From Gammaproteobacteria bacterium (GTDB taxonomy: Bacteria > Pseudomonadota > Gammaproteobacteria > GCF-002020875), in contig JABHIC010000246.1 in assembly GCA_018671205.1 (NCBI GenBank), forward strand, positions 1-6,155: a stretch of 6,155 nt of DNA. The letters are read 5' to 3'. The notes beneath the pieces were generated by a model, which saw only the letters and a list, made by a program, of their open reading frames with translations, searched no databases and was not told the DNA's origin. A program made the position numbers and the translations under genes. Every line of letters starts with the position of its first letter. Position 1 is the first letter of the stretch. Positions 1-6,155 of this stretch are shown here, piece by piece.

Positions 1-381
1 AAGCGTACCTTTGTCAGGCTGGGTGACGAGGGTGTAGCTCAGACTATCCCCATCCCGGTCGGTGGCCGACAGGTTGCCCGTTACGGCACTGCTGTCTTCG
101 CTAACGGCAAGGGTGCCGTCAGCGGCGATTGGGGCATCATTAACGGCGGCTATGGTTACGATAACGGTGGCAATATTCGAATCTACGCTGCCATCACTGA
201 CCTTGAAGCTAAAGCTGTCACTACCATTTTCATTGGCATTCGGGGTGTAGCTGTAGGCCCCACTGGCGCTATCGGTGAGGGTAAGCGTACCTTTGTCAGG
301 CTGGGTGACGAGGGTGTAGCTCAGACTATCCCCATCCCGGTCGGTGGCCGACAGGTTGCCCGTTACGGCACTGCTGTCTTC
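1..381 (-). repeat. Tandem 282-bp repeat units encoding cadherin-like domains
   Basis: Bases 1-99 and 283-381 are identical at all 99 positions, a period of 282 bp or exactly 94 codons. The repeat encodes residues 780-812 and 874-906 of the exported protein (start EDSSAVTGNLSATDRDGDSL). Upstream of the identical block the units differ (TLQMDEDSS against TLAVSEDSS), which marks the unit at 381 as the first of the array. The second copy is cut by the window edge, so the identity and the number of units probably continue beyond it. Identity at synonymous positions points to recent duplication or gene conversion. Confidence 0.95.
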
Positions 382-2718
382 ATCCATCTGTAGGGTGCCA
401 TCCGTTGCCTCTGGCACGCTGTTGTCTGGCGAGGTGTCGTAGCTGATAATTTTCATTGCGGCGCTGTTGTATAGATTACCCGCACTATCGGTGATACCGC
501 TTCCAAGCATGAGTTGGTAGGGGGTACGCTCCTGTAGCGGGGTTGTGGGGCGGACATCAAACAGTCCATCGAGGTCAGGGATGAGGTGGAGCAGTCTGCC
601 AAACCAGACCTGCAGGGTGGGGATGAGTTGATCGGAGTGGTATAGCTGGACACGCTCCTGGGTGGTATCACGGTCAATGGTACGGTTGAATTCAACCCCC
701 AGGGTGGTTCTCCGGTCTGTTGAGGTGAATCGGGTGGCGGTAATTTCGGTACTCTCATCGGTCTCTACATTACGTGCCAGCAGCAGTTCAATATCGTTGA
801 TCTGATTGGTTGCATTGGCTGCCGACTCCACAAAGTTGAGCTTCAGGTAGCTGCTTTCCGGCTCTCCACGGGCGACCGCATCGGTGTTGATACGACCATT
901 AACGGATTGGGATGAGGCGTAGTCGAAGCCGGAGAAGAAGAGGGTTCTGGCAGAGAGCTTCCAGCCATAGAGTTCGAAACGCCCGCTGGTCAGCAGTAGT
1001 TCGCTGCTGCCATCCTCCAGGTTGAGTTTGCGGATCACTTCCCGCGCTCCGTAACCATCTTCTGGATCATGGACATCCATGTAGTAGAGGTACCCCTGGG
1101 AGATCTGGAAGGGGGTGCGGTTGACCAGCTCCCACCAGCCCCCTGTGGGTATCGGTATTTCGGCACGGGGGGTGGTATCGTAGGGGAGTACTTGGTAGAT
1201 GGCGAGGATGGGGCGGTTGTTGCTGTCTGTTTTTTCTACTGCGGCATAGAGTTTGCCGCTGTCTGCGGTCACGATACGGCGCAGTTGCCCTTGGAACGGG
1301 GTGGTGTCGATGGTGACTTTTTCTACCCCGCCGCCCAGCCGTGGACTGGCGAAGCGGAGGCCGCTGCTCTCCCAGCTTCCCCAGACGATGCTATTGAAGT
1401 CATCGGGAAAGAAGAAGTCCATTTTCCAGTCACTGTTGGCGGTGAGGGGGATGGTCTGCCCCTGTTGGTAGAGGTAGAGTTCGTTGTTGCCATTGGTGCG
1501 GTTGGTGGCGTGGTAGACGACCTCTCCACTACCGAGGGTGAGGAAGTAGTTGACCTCGGTGAGGTCGCTGGTGAGGGGGGTTAACGATTCACTCCCCTTC
1601 TGCTGGCGGTAGATGGTGGGCTGCCACTGGGCCGGGGTGATCTGGTTTTGTGCATTCACGCTGAAGCTGCTGGCAGCGATGTAGAGGTTGCCTTCGCTGT
1701 CGAACTGGATGGGCTTGCGGTTTCCACTGACCATTTTGCGATACTGTTCGTCCATCTCTTGCAGGTAGAGTCCCTGTTGCACACAGTGGTAGCTGTTGTC
1801 GCTGATTTTGATTTTGAAGAGGGTGCACTGGGTCTCTGCGATCAGTTCGAGGTGGTCGTTACTGCCCCATGTGCCGGGGTCGAGGGCAACATAGACGTAC
1901 TCTCTGTCAGGATCAACTACGGTATACATGACTTTGGCGAGAAATTGGGAGGTGAGTGCGGGGGTGGTTGTGCCATCTTCTTTGACTTTGTAGAGGTTGG
2001 TGGCGGCTGCTCTACGGGCTAATCTTCGCCCTGCCCCATCGACAACCTCTGGCTCTTCTACTACCTCTTCGAGGGATTGGATAACATCGGCATTGCTGAA
2101 GTCGAAGGCGAGGGTTGGGGGGTACTGGTCATCGAGGTTCTGGTTATCTGTCGGGTCTGTCTCTCCGGTTGTACGCATATGCAGCCATATGCTCTCTCCT
2201 TTGGTTAGGGTTACATCACTCGCTGGGGTTTCCCAGTTTGATTGGGTAGCATTAACAGTAAACAGGCTCTCTATGGCCAACGATGGACGTGTTTGTGTAA
2301 GCCGAGCAGCCAGTGCGGCCTGGGTCTCTGCCTGACTGATGGTGATGAGATTCCAACCGCTCTGTAGCAGGGCGGCTTCACTGCTGCTCTCTGTGCCTTC
2401 GAAGTAGAGTGAGGTCTCGGCCTCTACCTTTACCCAGTAGCTTTGCAGCGGGGTAATTGAGGAGAGATCTCCTGCGGTGCGGATAAAGTCGTAGTGGCTC
2501 CAGTGCTGTTTTATACTATTCCACTGGAAGATTCGTTGTGCGCCGTTGTTACGCAGTGTCTCAAAGGCGCTGCTATCCGCCACGGTGAGTGAGAAGAGGT
2601 TCCAACCGCTGTTGAGGGTGGTTTGTTGGGTAGCGGCGCTGGAGAGTGCACTGGTGAGCGTTGAGGAGAGCAGTAACAGCAGGGCTGACACTGTTTTGGT
2701 AATTTGACTGTTCGACAT
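1..2718 (-). CDS. Large exported surface protein: GWNL modules, probable beta-propeller, SbsA-like Ig domain, cadherin-like repeats (3' end outside window)
   Basis: An uninterrupted minus-strand frame of 906 codons runs from ATG at 2718 to the window edge without a stop, so the C-terminus is missing. The start is supported by AGGAG six bases upstream and by an immediate Sec-type signal peptide: K8, a hydrophobic core with L13-L17, and likely cleavage near A28/A29. Domains in order: two similar modules beginning SGWNL (residues 37-98 and 120-181); an acidic linker with GRRLARR near 217-238; residues about 240-655, rich in blade-like strands such as GNLYIAA and GYLYYMDV, probably a beta-propeller; an SbsA/Big_5-type Ig-like domain (about 658-760) ending in GITDSAGNLY; then cadherin-like tandem repeats from about 765, with DRDGDSLSYTL, ENGSDSFSFKVSDG and VNDAP motifs. 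Only two cysteines are visible, C298 and C312. The family pattern suggests a calcium-binding surface adhesin or structural protein; no catalytic motif was recognised. Export and architecture are well supported, the exact role is not. Confidence 0.93.
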   Translation of the reverse strand, partial: MSNSQITKTVSALLLLLSSTLTSALSSAATQQTTLNSGWNLFSLTVADSSAFETLRNNGAQRIFQWNSIKQHWSHYDFIRTAGDLSSITPLQSYWVKVEAETSLYFEGTESSSEAALLQSGWNLITISQAETQAALAARLTQTRPSLAIESLFTVNATQSNWETPASDVTLTKGESIWLHMRTTGETDPTDNQNLDDQYPPTLAFDFSNADVIQSLEEVVEEPEVVDGAGRRLARRAAATNLYKVKEDGTTTPALTSQFLAKVMYTVVDPDREYVYVALDPGTWGSNDHLELIAETQCTLFKIKISDNSYHCVQQGLYLQEMDEQYRKMVSGNRKPIQFDSEGNLYIAASSFSVNAQNQITPAQWQPTIYRQQKGSESLTPLTSDLTEVNYFLTLGSGEVVYHATNRTNGNNELYLYQQGQTIPLTANSDWKMDFFFPDDFNSIVWGSWESSGLRFASPRLGGGVEKVTIDTTPFQGQLRRIVTADSGKLYAAVEKTDSNNRPILAIYQVLPYDTTPRAEIPIPTGGWWELVNRTPFQISQGYLYYMDVHDPEDGYGAREVIRKLNLEDGSSELLLTSGRFELYGWKLSARTLFFSGFDYASSQSVNGRINTDAVARGEPESSYLKLNFVESAANATNQINDIELLLARNVETDESTEITATRFTSTDRRTTLGVEFNRTIDRDTTQERVQLYHSDQLIPTLQVWFGRLLHLIPDLDGLFDVRPTTPLQERTPYQLMLGSGITDSAGNLYNSAAMKIISYDTSPDNSVPEATDGTLQMDEDSSAVTGNLSATDRDGDSLSYTLVTQPDKGTLTLTDSASGAYSYTPNANENGSDSFSFKVSDGSVDSNIATVIVTIAAVNDAPIAADGTLAVSEDSSAVTGNLSATDRDGDSLSYTLVTQPDKGTL

Positions 2719-2724
2719 GGTTTG

Positions 2725-2729
2725 CTCCT
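2725..2729 (-). promoter_or_regulatory. Ribosome binding site of the downstream gene
   Basis: On the minus strand AGGAG is followed by six bases (CAAACC) and ATG at 2718. This is a near-ideal Shine-Dalgarno match and spacing. The frame upstream of this ATG is open only back to a TAG at 2773-2775 and contains no other ATG, GTG or TTG start, so the site decides the start codon. Confidence 0.85.
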
Positions 2730-2748
2730 GATTGCTCTTAATCCAACC

Positions 2749-2776
2749 CTGCTGCCTGCTACCTGCTACCTGCTAC
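2749..2776. repeat. Four tandem heptamers (CTGCTAC)
   Basis: The plus strand reads CTGCTGC and then three perfect CTGCTAC units without spacers (minus strand GTAGCAG). It lies about 20 bp upstream of the ribosome binding site of the downstream gene, in its untranslated leader. Its function is unknown. Slippage in copy number would change leader length but not the reading frame. Confidence 0.9.
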
Positions 2777-2782
2777 TGTTTT

Positions 2783-2810
2783 ATCAGCACGGCCTTGATC
2801 AGCACGGTCT
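2783..2810. repeat. Direct repeat of 13 bp with 15-bp period
   Basis: ATCAGCACGGCCT at 2783-2795 and ATCAGCACGGTCT at 2798-2810 match at 12 of 13 positions, separated by TG. The pair sits immediately next to the heptamer array in the spacer between the two large genes. Spacing of about one and a half helical turns does not by itself suggest a standard operator. It could be a repeat of vanished coding sequence or simple slippage. Confidence 0.8.
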
Positions 2811-2845
2811 GTTTGCCGGAGGTTACTCTATCGTTTTAAGGTGCA

Positions 2846-2878
2846 CTTATCTATAAGATTTTTATTACGTAATATTAC
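2846..2878. other. AT-rich spacer segment with overlapping palindromes
   Basis: ATTACGTAAT (2864-2873) and GTAATATTAC (2869-2878) are both perfect 10-bp palindromes sharing five bases, so the element is three alternating half-sites ATTAC-GTAAT-ATTAC. A separate dyad CTTAT-CT-ATAAG lies at 2846-2857. They fall just downstream of the promoter candidate and could be an operator for a dimeric regulator. They are too short and AT-rich to be an intrinsic terminator, and no GC-rich stem followed by a T-run was found anywhere in the spacer. Confidence 0.4.
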
Positions 2879-3033
2879 AGGCAAGCCATCAATTTATACT
2901 CTTCCCCATAGGTGCTGTCTGTGATTTTCACTACGGCGGGCTGGCTAATGCTGCAGCTTGAATCGGTGCAGCATCCTTGAGCTGGAGTTGTTGGGTTCAA
3001 TAACGAACCCTCCTTGGTCTGATGGTAGTGGGT
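2875..3033 (-). other. Coding-like reading in a second frame across the stop of the upstream gene (possible frameshifted C-terminus)
   Basis: In the frame one base ahead of the upstream gene, the minus strand is open from a TAG at 3034-3036 to TAA at 2875-2877, 52 residues. Its second half looks like an ordinary protein end (for example CSISQPAVVKITDSTYG followed by EEYKLMACL and the stop), using common codons, and it continues 70 bp past the annotated TAG. The annotated frame here ends in the less protein-like SSSRMLHRFKLQH. A single-base indel near 2965-2995 would join the two. Against this, the tail would bring four cysteines to a protein that shows two in 1069 residues, and a 52-codon open stretch can occur by chance. 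There is no start codon with a ribosome site, so it is not called as a separate gene. Confidence 0.35.
2893..2921 (-). promoter_or_regulatory. Candidate sigma70-type promoter for the downstream gene
   Basis: Reading the minus strand, CAGACA (2921-2916) is followed by 17 bases and TATAAA (2898-2893). These match the -35 consensus at 4 of 6 and the -10 consensus at 5 of 6 positions. Transcription would start near 2886 and give a leader of roughly 170 nt carrying the dyads and repeats listed separately. It overlaps the coding-like tail reading described at 2875-3033, so at most one of the two may matter. It is a weak call, because AT-rich spacers produce such matches by chance. Confidence 0.25.
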
Positions 3034-6000
3034 CTATCACTTCGGAGACTGTACTCCCGACTGGAATCGCAAGCAGTCGAACGACTGCATGGCTCTCTAC
3101 CTGGAGCAGGTAAATTGCCTGCATGTCAATTTGGCTGGAGCTGTTATGCAGGTCGAAGCGCCCTGTGGAGAGGTCGCCCAACCCCGCCCCTTGTAGCCGC
3201 ACTCTAAACCCTGCGCCATCGGGGCCATTGTCTCGCACGTAGATGATGTAGGTGCCATCTCCAACACGTCCGTTGTCGGTTGCCCAGAAGTGGTGTTCTG
3301 GTTGGGCATCGTCATCTGTTGAGGGGTCTCCCTGGTAGTCAAGGTCCATCACTTCTACTCCTTTGAAGCGTTTACTGTCTGGTGGCTCTAGCGGGGATAC
3401 TTGCGCCTGCAGGGTGTAGAGTTTTGTTGGGCTGGAGTAGTAGAAGTTCCCTGTGCAGCTGTCTGTCGATGGCAGTGGATCTACTTCTAGGTACTCTTTG
3501 GCTTTATCTTGTTGTCTGAGTAGCTCCATTACCAGGTAGTCGTTCACATACTCTTTGTCAACAGCTACGCTGATGGTCTCGAAGCAGTCTATACCACTCG
3601 CATCTGCTACTCCTGCAGTTAGGGTTATGGTTTGGCTCAGCAGTTTATTTTTGTAGTCATCCACGTAGAGTCGGAGCTGATGCCCTTCTGGTACTCCTTG
3701 TGGCTCCCCCATTCCTGCCTGCTCGGGGGTGCTTTGGTCAAGCCGTACCATTTGACGATTTTTGTAGCTGTCTTCAACAAGGGCTTGTATCGGGCTGAGT
3801 TTGACTCTTGATACATCCGCATAGGCGGGCCAGTCGGGATAGTAGATGCTGATCAGGTCCATGTCTGCCCCACTCTGCCAGTCGAGTGTGATGGTGAGGA
3901 CATCATCTCCGATGCTGTTCTCATCGGCAATGATGATGGAGGTTGGTTGAGTGTCTATGTTTTCGCCCTTGGCGCGTAGGCGTACATGCATGCGGTTTAT
4001 CCCGGCTCGCAGGGCAACTGTTGTTGAGAACGGGATTTCGTAGGTACGAAAGCTGATTTGGTTATGTGCTGTACCCAGATCTTCCAGCAGGCGGCTGGGG
4101 AGTTCGATCTTCTCTGGTGGCCTGCCGGCGATCACTACCTCTAGCTCTGCACCAAAGCGGGTGATTGAGTCAAGCTCTGCCCGTGGGACACGCACTTGAA
4201 CTATACCGCTCACTTCTGCTACTCGACTGGTCCCTATCCGGCTGATTGAGAGGTTCTCTGTTCCGCTCTTGAAACGTAGGTAGCGGCTCTCCATTAACGG
4301 GAGTGGTGTTTCCAGTACTACGCTGTTTTCGGTAACGGTTAGTTCAAATGTTCCTGTGCGCAACGCTGCGGATTCGGTCTTCAGTTCATAGTAGTAATGG
4401 CCTAGATCAAGTAGGTCGAGTGTTATGCTCATCTCTTCTTGTTCTGCCACTCGCTCTTGGTAGAGTATTGGGTTTCCGCTCACGCCATCGTAGAGTTCGA
4501 TTCGCACTTGCTCTCCCACGATCAACCCTTGGACGGTAAATGCCATATCACTCAGCACTCTTGAGCCCTGTTCGGCTTTATGAATCAGTAGCTCGGTACT
4601 GGTGCTCTCGCTACCATTGAGGTTGATGGCTCGGACTGTAACGCGGTTGTTCTGCTGCGGTAGTTGCAGTTTGAAGGAAAAATTCCAGTGGTCTGCTGAT
4701 TCTGTTTGGTCGGGGGCTGTCACTTCAGCAGTAAGGCTCTCTTTGCCTTCAAGTAGTAGGATTGCTGTACGTGGTGTTCCATCGATACCCAAACCATCAA
4801 AGTTGCCCACTTTTCCACTCAGGGTTAGCACACCAGCGTTGACATCTGGTGCTCCATTAAGCCGAATTACTGGGGCACCATTTTTCAGGGTCACCCCTTC
4901 AGCCAATCTGTTCAGCACCAGGGTTCCTGTATCACTTCGGGTTGCCTCTTGTAGTTGTAGGGTTGCCGGGGTGGAGAGTAGGTAGTGGATGCCGTTGATC
5001 TCGGCACGGGCCATCAGTTCTGCCGTGCCTACGGGTATCCAGGTGAGCAGGAAGTCACCTTGAGCATCTGCATTACTCTGGTGCATTTTTCCATCTCCAT
5101 CCCGCAGGAAGATTGTGGCATTGGCTGCGGCCTCACCTGTGGCACTCTGTAGACGCAGGGTACCGGAGAGGGATCCAGTGGTTATTTGGTAGTTACGCTC
5201 TAGCACTTCAGAGAGTTTTTTGCCGTTATGGTTTGTGGCTTCTAGCTGTAGTTGGTTACGGCCCGGTTCTAGGGTTACTCTCTCACGAAAGGTGGAGAGC
5301 TGATCACTGTCTCCTGTGTCTGAAAGGGTTATTGGCAGTGGTTGTCCATTGAATCTTAGGCGTACTCCATTACGGACTCTTGCCCCATTGTCGCCACTGT
5401 TGCTATCAAAACCGTAGGGAACCCAGTTCCAGTCAGTGTTGGTTTTGCGCATTTCAAGAATCTGCCCCTCTACCAGAACCGATCCATCGATAAAGGGTTC
5501 TGAAATTGTAAGTTCTATTTTCGGTAGTGCTGGTGAGCGCCAGCCTGCCTCGGCGAGGATGACTGTGGTCTGCTGAAGTGGCTCTTCTTGGTCGCCAAAG
5601 TCGTACCAGGGTTCGAGCTGAATGGTCTCTTGGTGGAGAGCATACTGCACGGGGAACTCCTCTGGTAAGGTTATTTGTAGTGGATGATCTCCGGTTGGCA
5701 GAGCCTCAAACTGTGCATACCCCTCTGTGTCGGTGAGAGCTGTGCGCAGGTCTGCAATCGACACGCTTGCGCCAGCAATGCCCCCAGGATGAGATGTGCC
5801 TTTGACAAGAATACGCAGGTCTCTGGTTGGTAGGGTGTTGAGGGTCAGGTCTTGCTGAATAAGGTCTTCTCGCTGGCTCTCTGTAGTTTGGTTATCACTG
5901 CCGAACTTGGGAACATTGCGCCAGCTACCCTCTTCAAAACCAAACTTTTCGGCTTTAACTCGCAGCAGTGAGTGGCTGAGGGGTAACCCCTCTCCTCCCA

Positions 6001-6155
6001 GTACTGAGTCAATCTTTGTGAATTGATAGTTTCCATCAGAATCGGTCATTGTGGTCCGGTAGAGTTCTCCGGGAGGGGCTATTACTGAGAGGCCACGGGC
6101 GGCAATGGTGCTTCCGGGGTGTGCAGCGGAGCTGACGTTGGAGCGGAAGCGTACG
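2945..6155 (-). CDS. Large multi-domain surface/secreted protein with carboxypeptidase-regulatory-like repeats (5' end outside window)
   Basis: The minus-strand frame is open from the right edge to TAG at 2945-2947, giving 1069 visible residues. The ATG at 6049 is not the real start: the 35 codons before it are in frame and supply the first strands (HPGSTIAARGLSVIAPP) of a domain that continues through TDSDGNYQF. Numbering from the edge, carboxypeptidase-regulatory-like beta-sandwiches lie at about 12-107, 112-198 (HPGGIAGASVSI, TDTEGYAQF) and 329-413 (NATIFLRDGDG, DAQGDFLLTWIPVG). Ig-like stretches lie at about 210-325 and 430-527, followed by an unassigned beta-rich part to about 740. Residues about 751-985 (LTITLDWQSGADMDL, then DGTYIIYVRDNG) resemble DUF2135/YfaP-type domains, a tentative call. 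Cysteines occur only at about 857 and 900. There are no transmembrane or enzyme motifs in the visible part; a signal peptide would lie outside the window. It is probably an extracellular scaffold or adhesin. The last 15-20 residues are doubtful because of a possible frameshift. Confidence 0.92.
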   Translation of the reverse strand, partial: VRFRSNVSSAAHPGSTIAARGLSVIAPPGELYRTTMTDSDGNYQFTKIDSVLGGEGLPLSHSLLRVKAEKFGFEEGSWRNVPKFGSDNQTTESQREDLIQQDLTLNTLPTRDLRILVKGTSHPGGIAGASVSIADLRTALTDTEGYAQFEALPTGDHPLQITLPEEFPVQYALHQETIQLEPWYDFGDQEEPLQQTTVILAEAGWRSPALPKIELTISEPFIDGSVLVEGQILEMRKTNTDWNWVPYGFDSNSGDNGARVRNGVRLRFNGQPLPITLSDTGDSDQLSTFRERVTLEPGRNQLQLEATNHNGKKLSEVLERNYQITTGSLSGTLRLQSATGEAAANATIFLRDGDGKMHQSNADAQGDFLLTWIPVGTAELMARAEINGIHYLLSTPATLQLQEATRSDTGTLVLNRLAEGVTLKNGAPVIRLNGAPDVNAGVLTLSGKVGNFDGLGIDGTPRTAILLLEGKESLTAEVTAPDQTESADHWNFSFKLQLPQQNNRVTVRAINLNGSESTSTELLIHKAEQGSRVLSDMAFTVQGLIVGEQVRIELYDGVSGNPILYQERVAEQEEMSITLDLLDLGHYYYELKTESAALRTGTFELTVTENSVVLETPLPLMESRYLRFKSGTENLSISRIGTSRVAEVSGIVQVRVPRAELDSITRFGAELEVVIAGRPPEKIELPSRLLEDLGTAHNQISFRTYEIPFSTTVALRAGINRMHVRLRAKGENIDTQPTSIIIADENSIGDDVLTITLDWQSGADMDLISIYYPDWPAYADVSRVKLSPIQALVEDSYKNRQMVRLDQSTPEQAGMGEPQGVPEGHQLRLYVDDYKNKLLSQTITLTAGVADASGIDCFETISVAVDKEYVNDYLVMELLRQQDKAKEYLEVDPLPSTDSCTGNFYYSSPTKLYTLQAQVSPLEPPDSKRFKGVEVMDLDYQGDPSTDDDAQPEHHFWATDNGRVGDGTYIIYVRDNGPDGAGFRVRLQGAGLGDLSTGRFDLHNSSSQIDMQAIYLLQVESHAVVRLLAIPVGSTVSEVIDPLPSDQGGFVIEPNNSSSRMLHRFKLQH

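Noticed and set aside
1069..2022. Long plus-strand open frames (171 residues at 1069-1584 and 124 residues at 1648-2022)
   Set aside because: They lie wholly antisense to the exported-protein gene, have low-complexity composition rich in V, G, E and D, and lack ribosome sites. They arise because the sense gene uses few codons that read as stops on the other strand.
2050..2070. Acidic EEVVEEPEVV stretch before GRRLARR as a designed protease-processing site
   Set aside because: It is an ordinary charged linker between domains. Dibasic sites are not a known processing signal in bacteria, so no claim is made.
2846..2857. Hairpin CTTAT-CT-ATAAG as terminator of the upstream gene
   Set aside because: A five-base AT stem with a two-base loop is too weak, and no T-run follows it in the minus-strand direction.
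2870..2878. TAATATTAC, identical to the nicking nonanucleotide of geminivirus-like replicons
   Set aside because: There is no GC-rich stem flanking it, no Rep gene and no replicon context. In an AT-rich palindromic spacer a nine-base match is best taken as chance.
3097..3822. Additional minus-strand frames of 61-81 residues within the upstream gene
   Set aside because: They overlap the large gene in another frame, with odd composition (many M, T, S, P), and do not connect to a domain or a start signal.
4348..5352. Plus-strand frames of 63-127 residues inside the upstream gene
   Set aside because: They are antisense shadows of a well-supported protein with recognisable domains; no ribosome sites or protein-like features were seen.

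Overview
The window is almost entirely coding on the minus strand. It holds two very large genes for exported, multi-domain proteins, and both run off the window. There are no RNA genes, enzymes, transposases, CRISPR arrays or phage genes in view. Base composition is moderate, and the reading frames use standard ATG/TAG signals with a clear AGGAG ribosome binding site. Together with a Sec signal peptide and cadherin-like, SbsA-like and carboxypeptidase-regulatory-like modules, this fits a Gram-negative bacterium, probably a gammaproteobacterium. That placement is an inference from style, not from a marker gene.

Layout in the direction of transcription (right to left). From 6155 down to 2945 runs the 3' part of a giant gene whose start lies outside the window. 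At least 1069 residues are visible. They comprise three carboxypeptidase-regulatory-like beta-sandwiches, Ig-like stretches between and after them, and a C-terminal region that resembles DUF2135/YfaP-type domains. An ATG at 6047-6049 is internal: the frame stays open and domain-like all the way to the edge. A 226-bp spacer follows (2719-2944). It is AT-rich in the middle and carries a weak sigma70-like promoter candidate, overlapping palindromes, a 15-bp-period direct repeat and four heptamer repeats. From 2718 down to 1 runs the 5' part of a second giant gene (906 codons visible, no stop). It encodes a signal peptide, two tandem 'SGWNL...W' modules, a probable beta-propeller, a bacterial Ig-like (SbsA/Big_5) domain and the beginning of a tandem array of 94-residue cadherin-like repeats.

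The two genes are co-oriented and both look like cell-surface or secreted architectural or adhesive proteins, so they may belong to one surface-structure locus. Nothing in the window proves a joint function. The points most worth checking are the DNA-level identity of the cadherin-like repeats, a possible frameshift at the 3' end of the upstream gene (a coding-like reading continues 70 bp past its stop in another frame), and the repeat-rich leader of the downstream gene.
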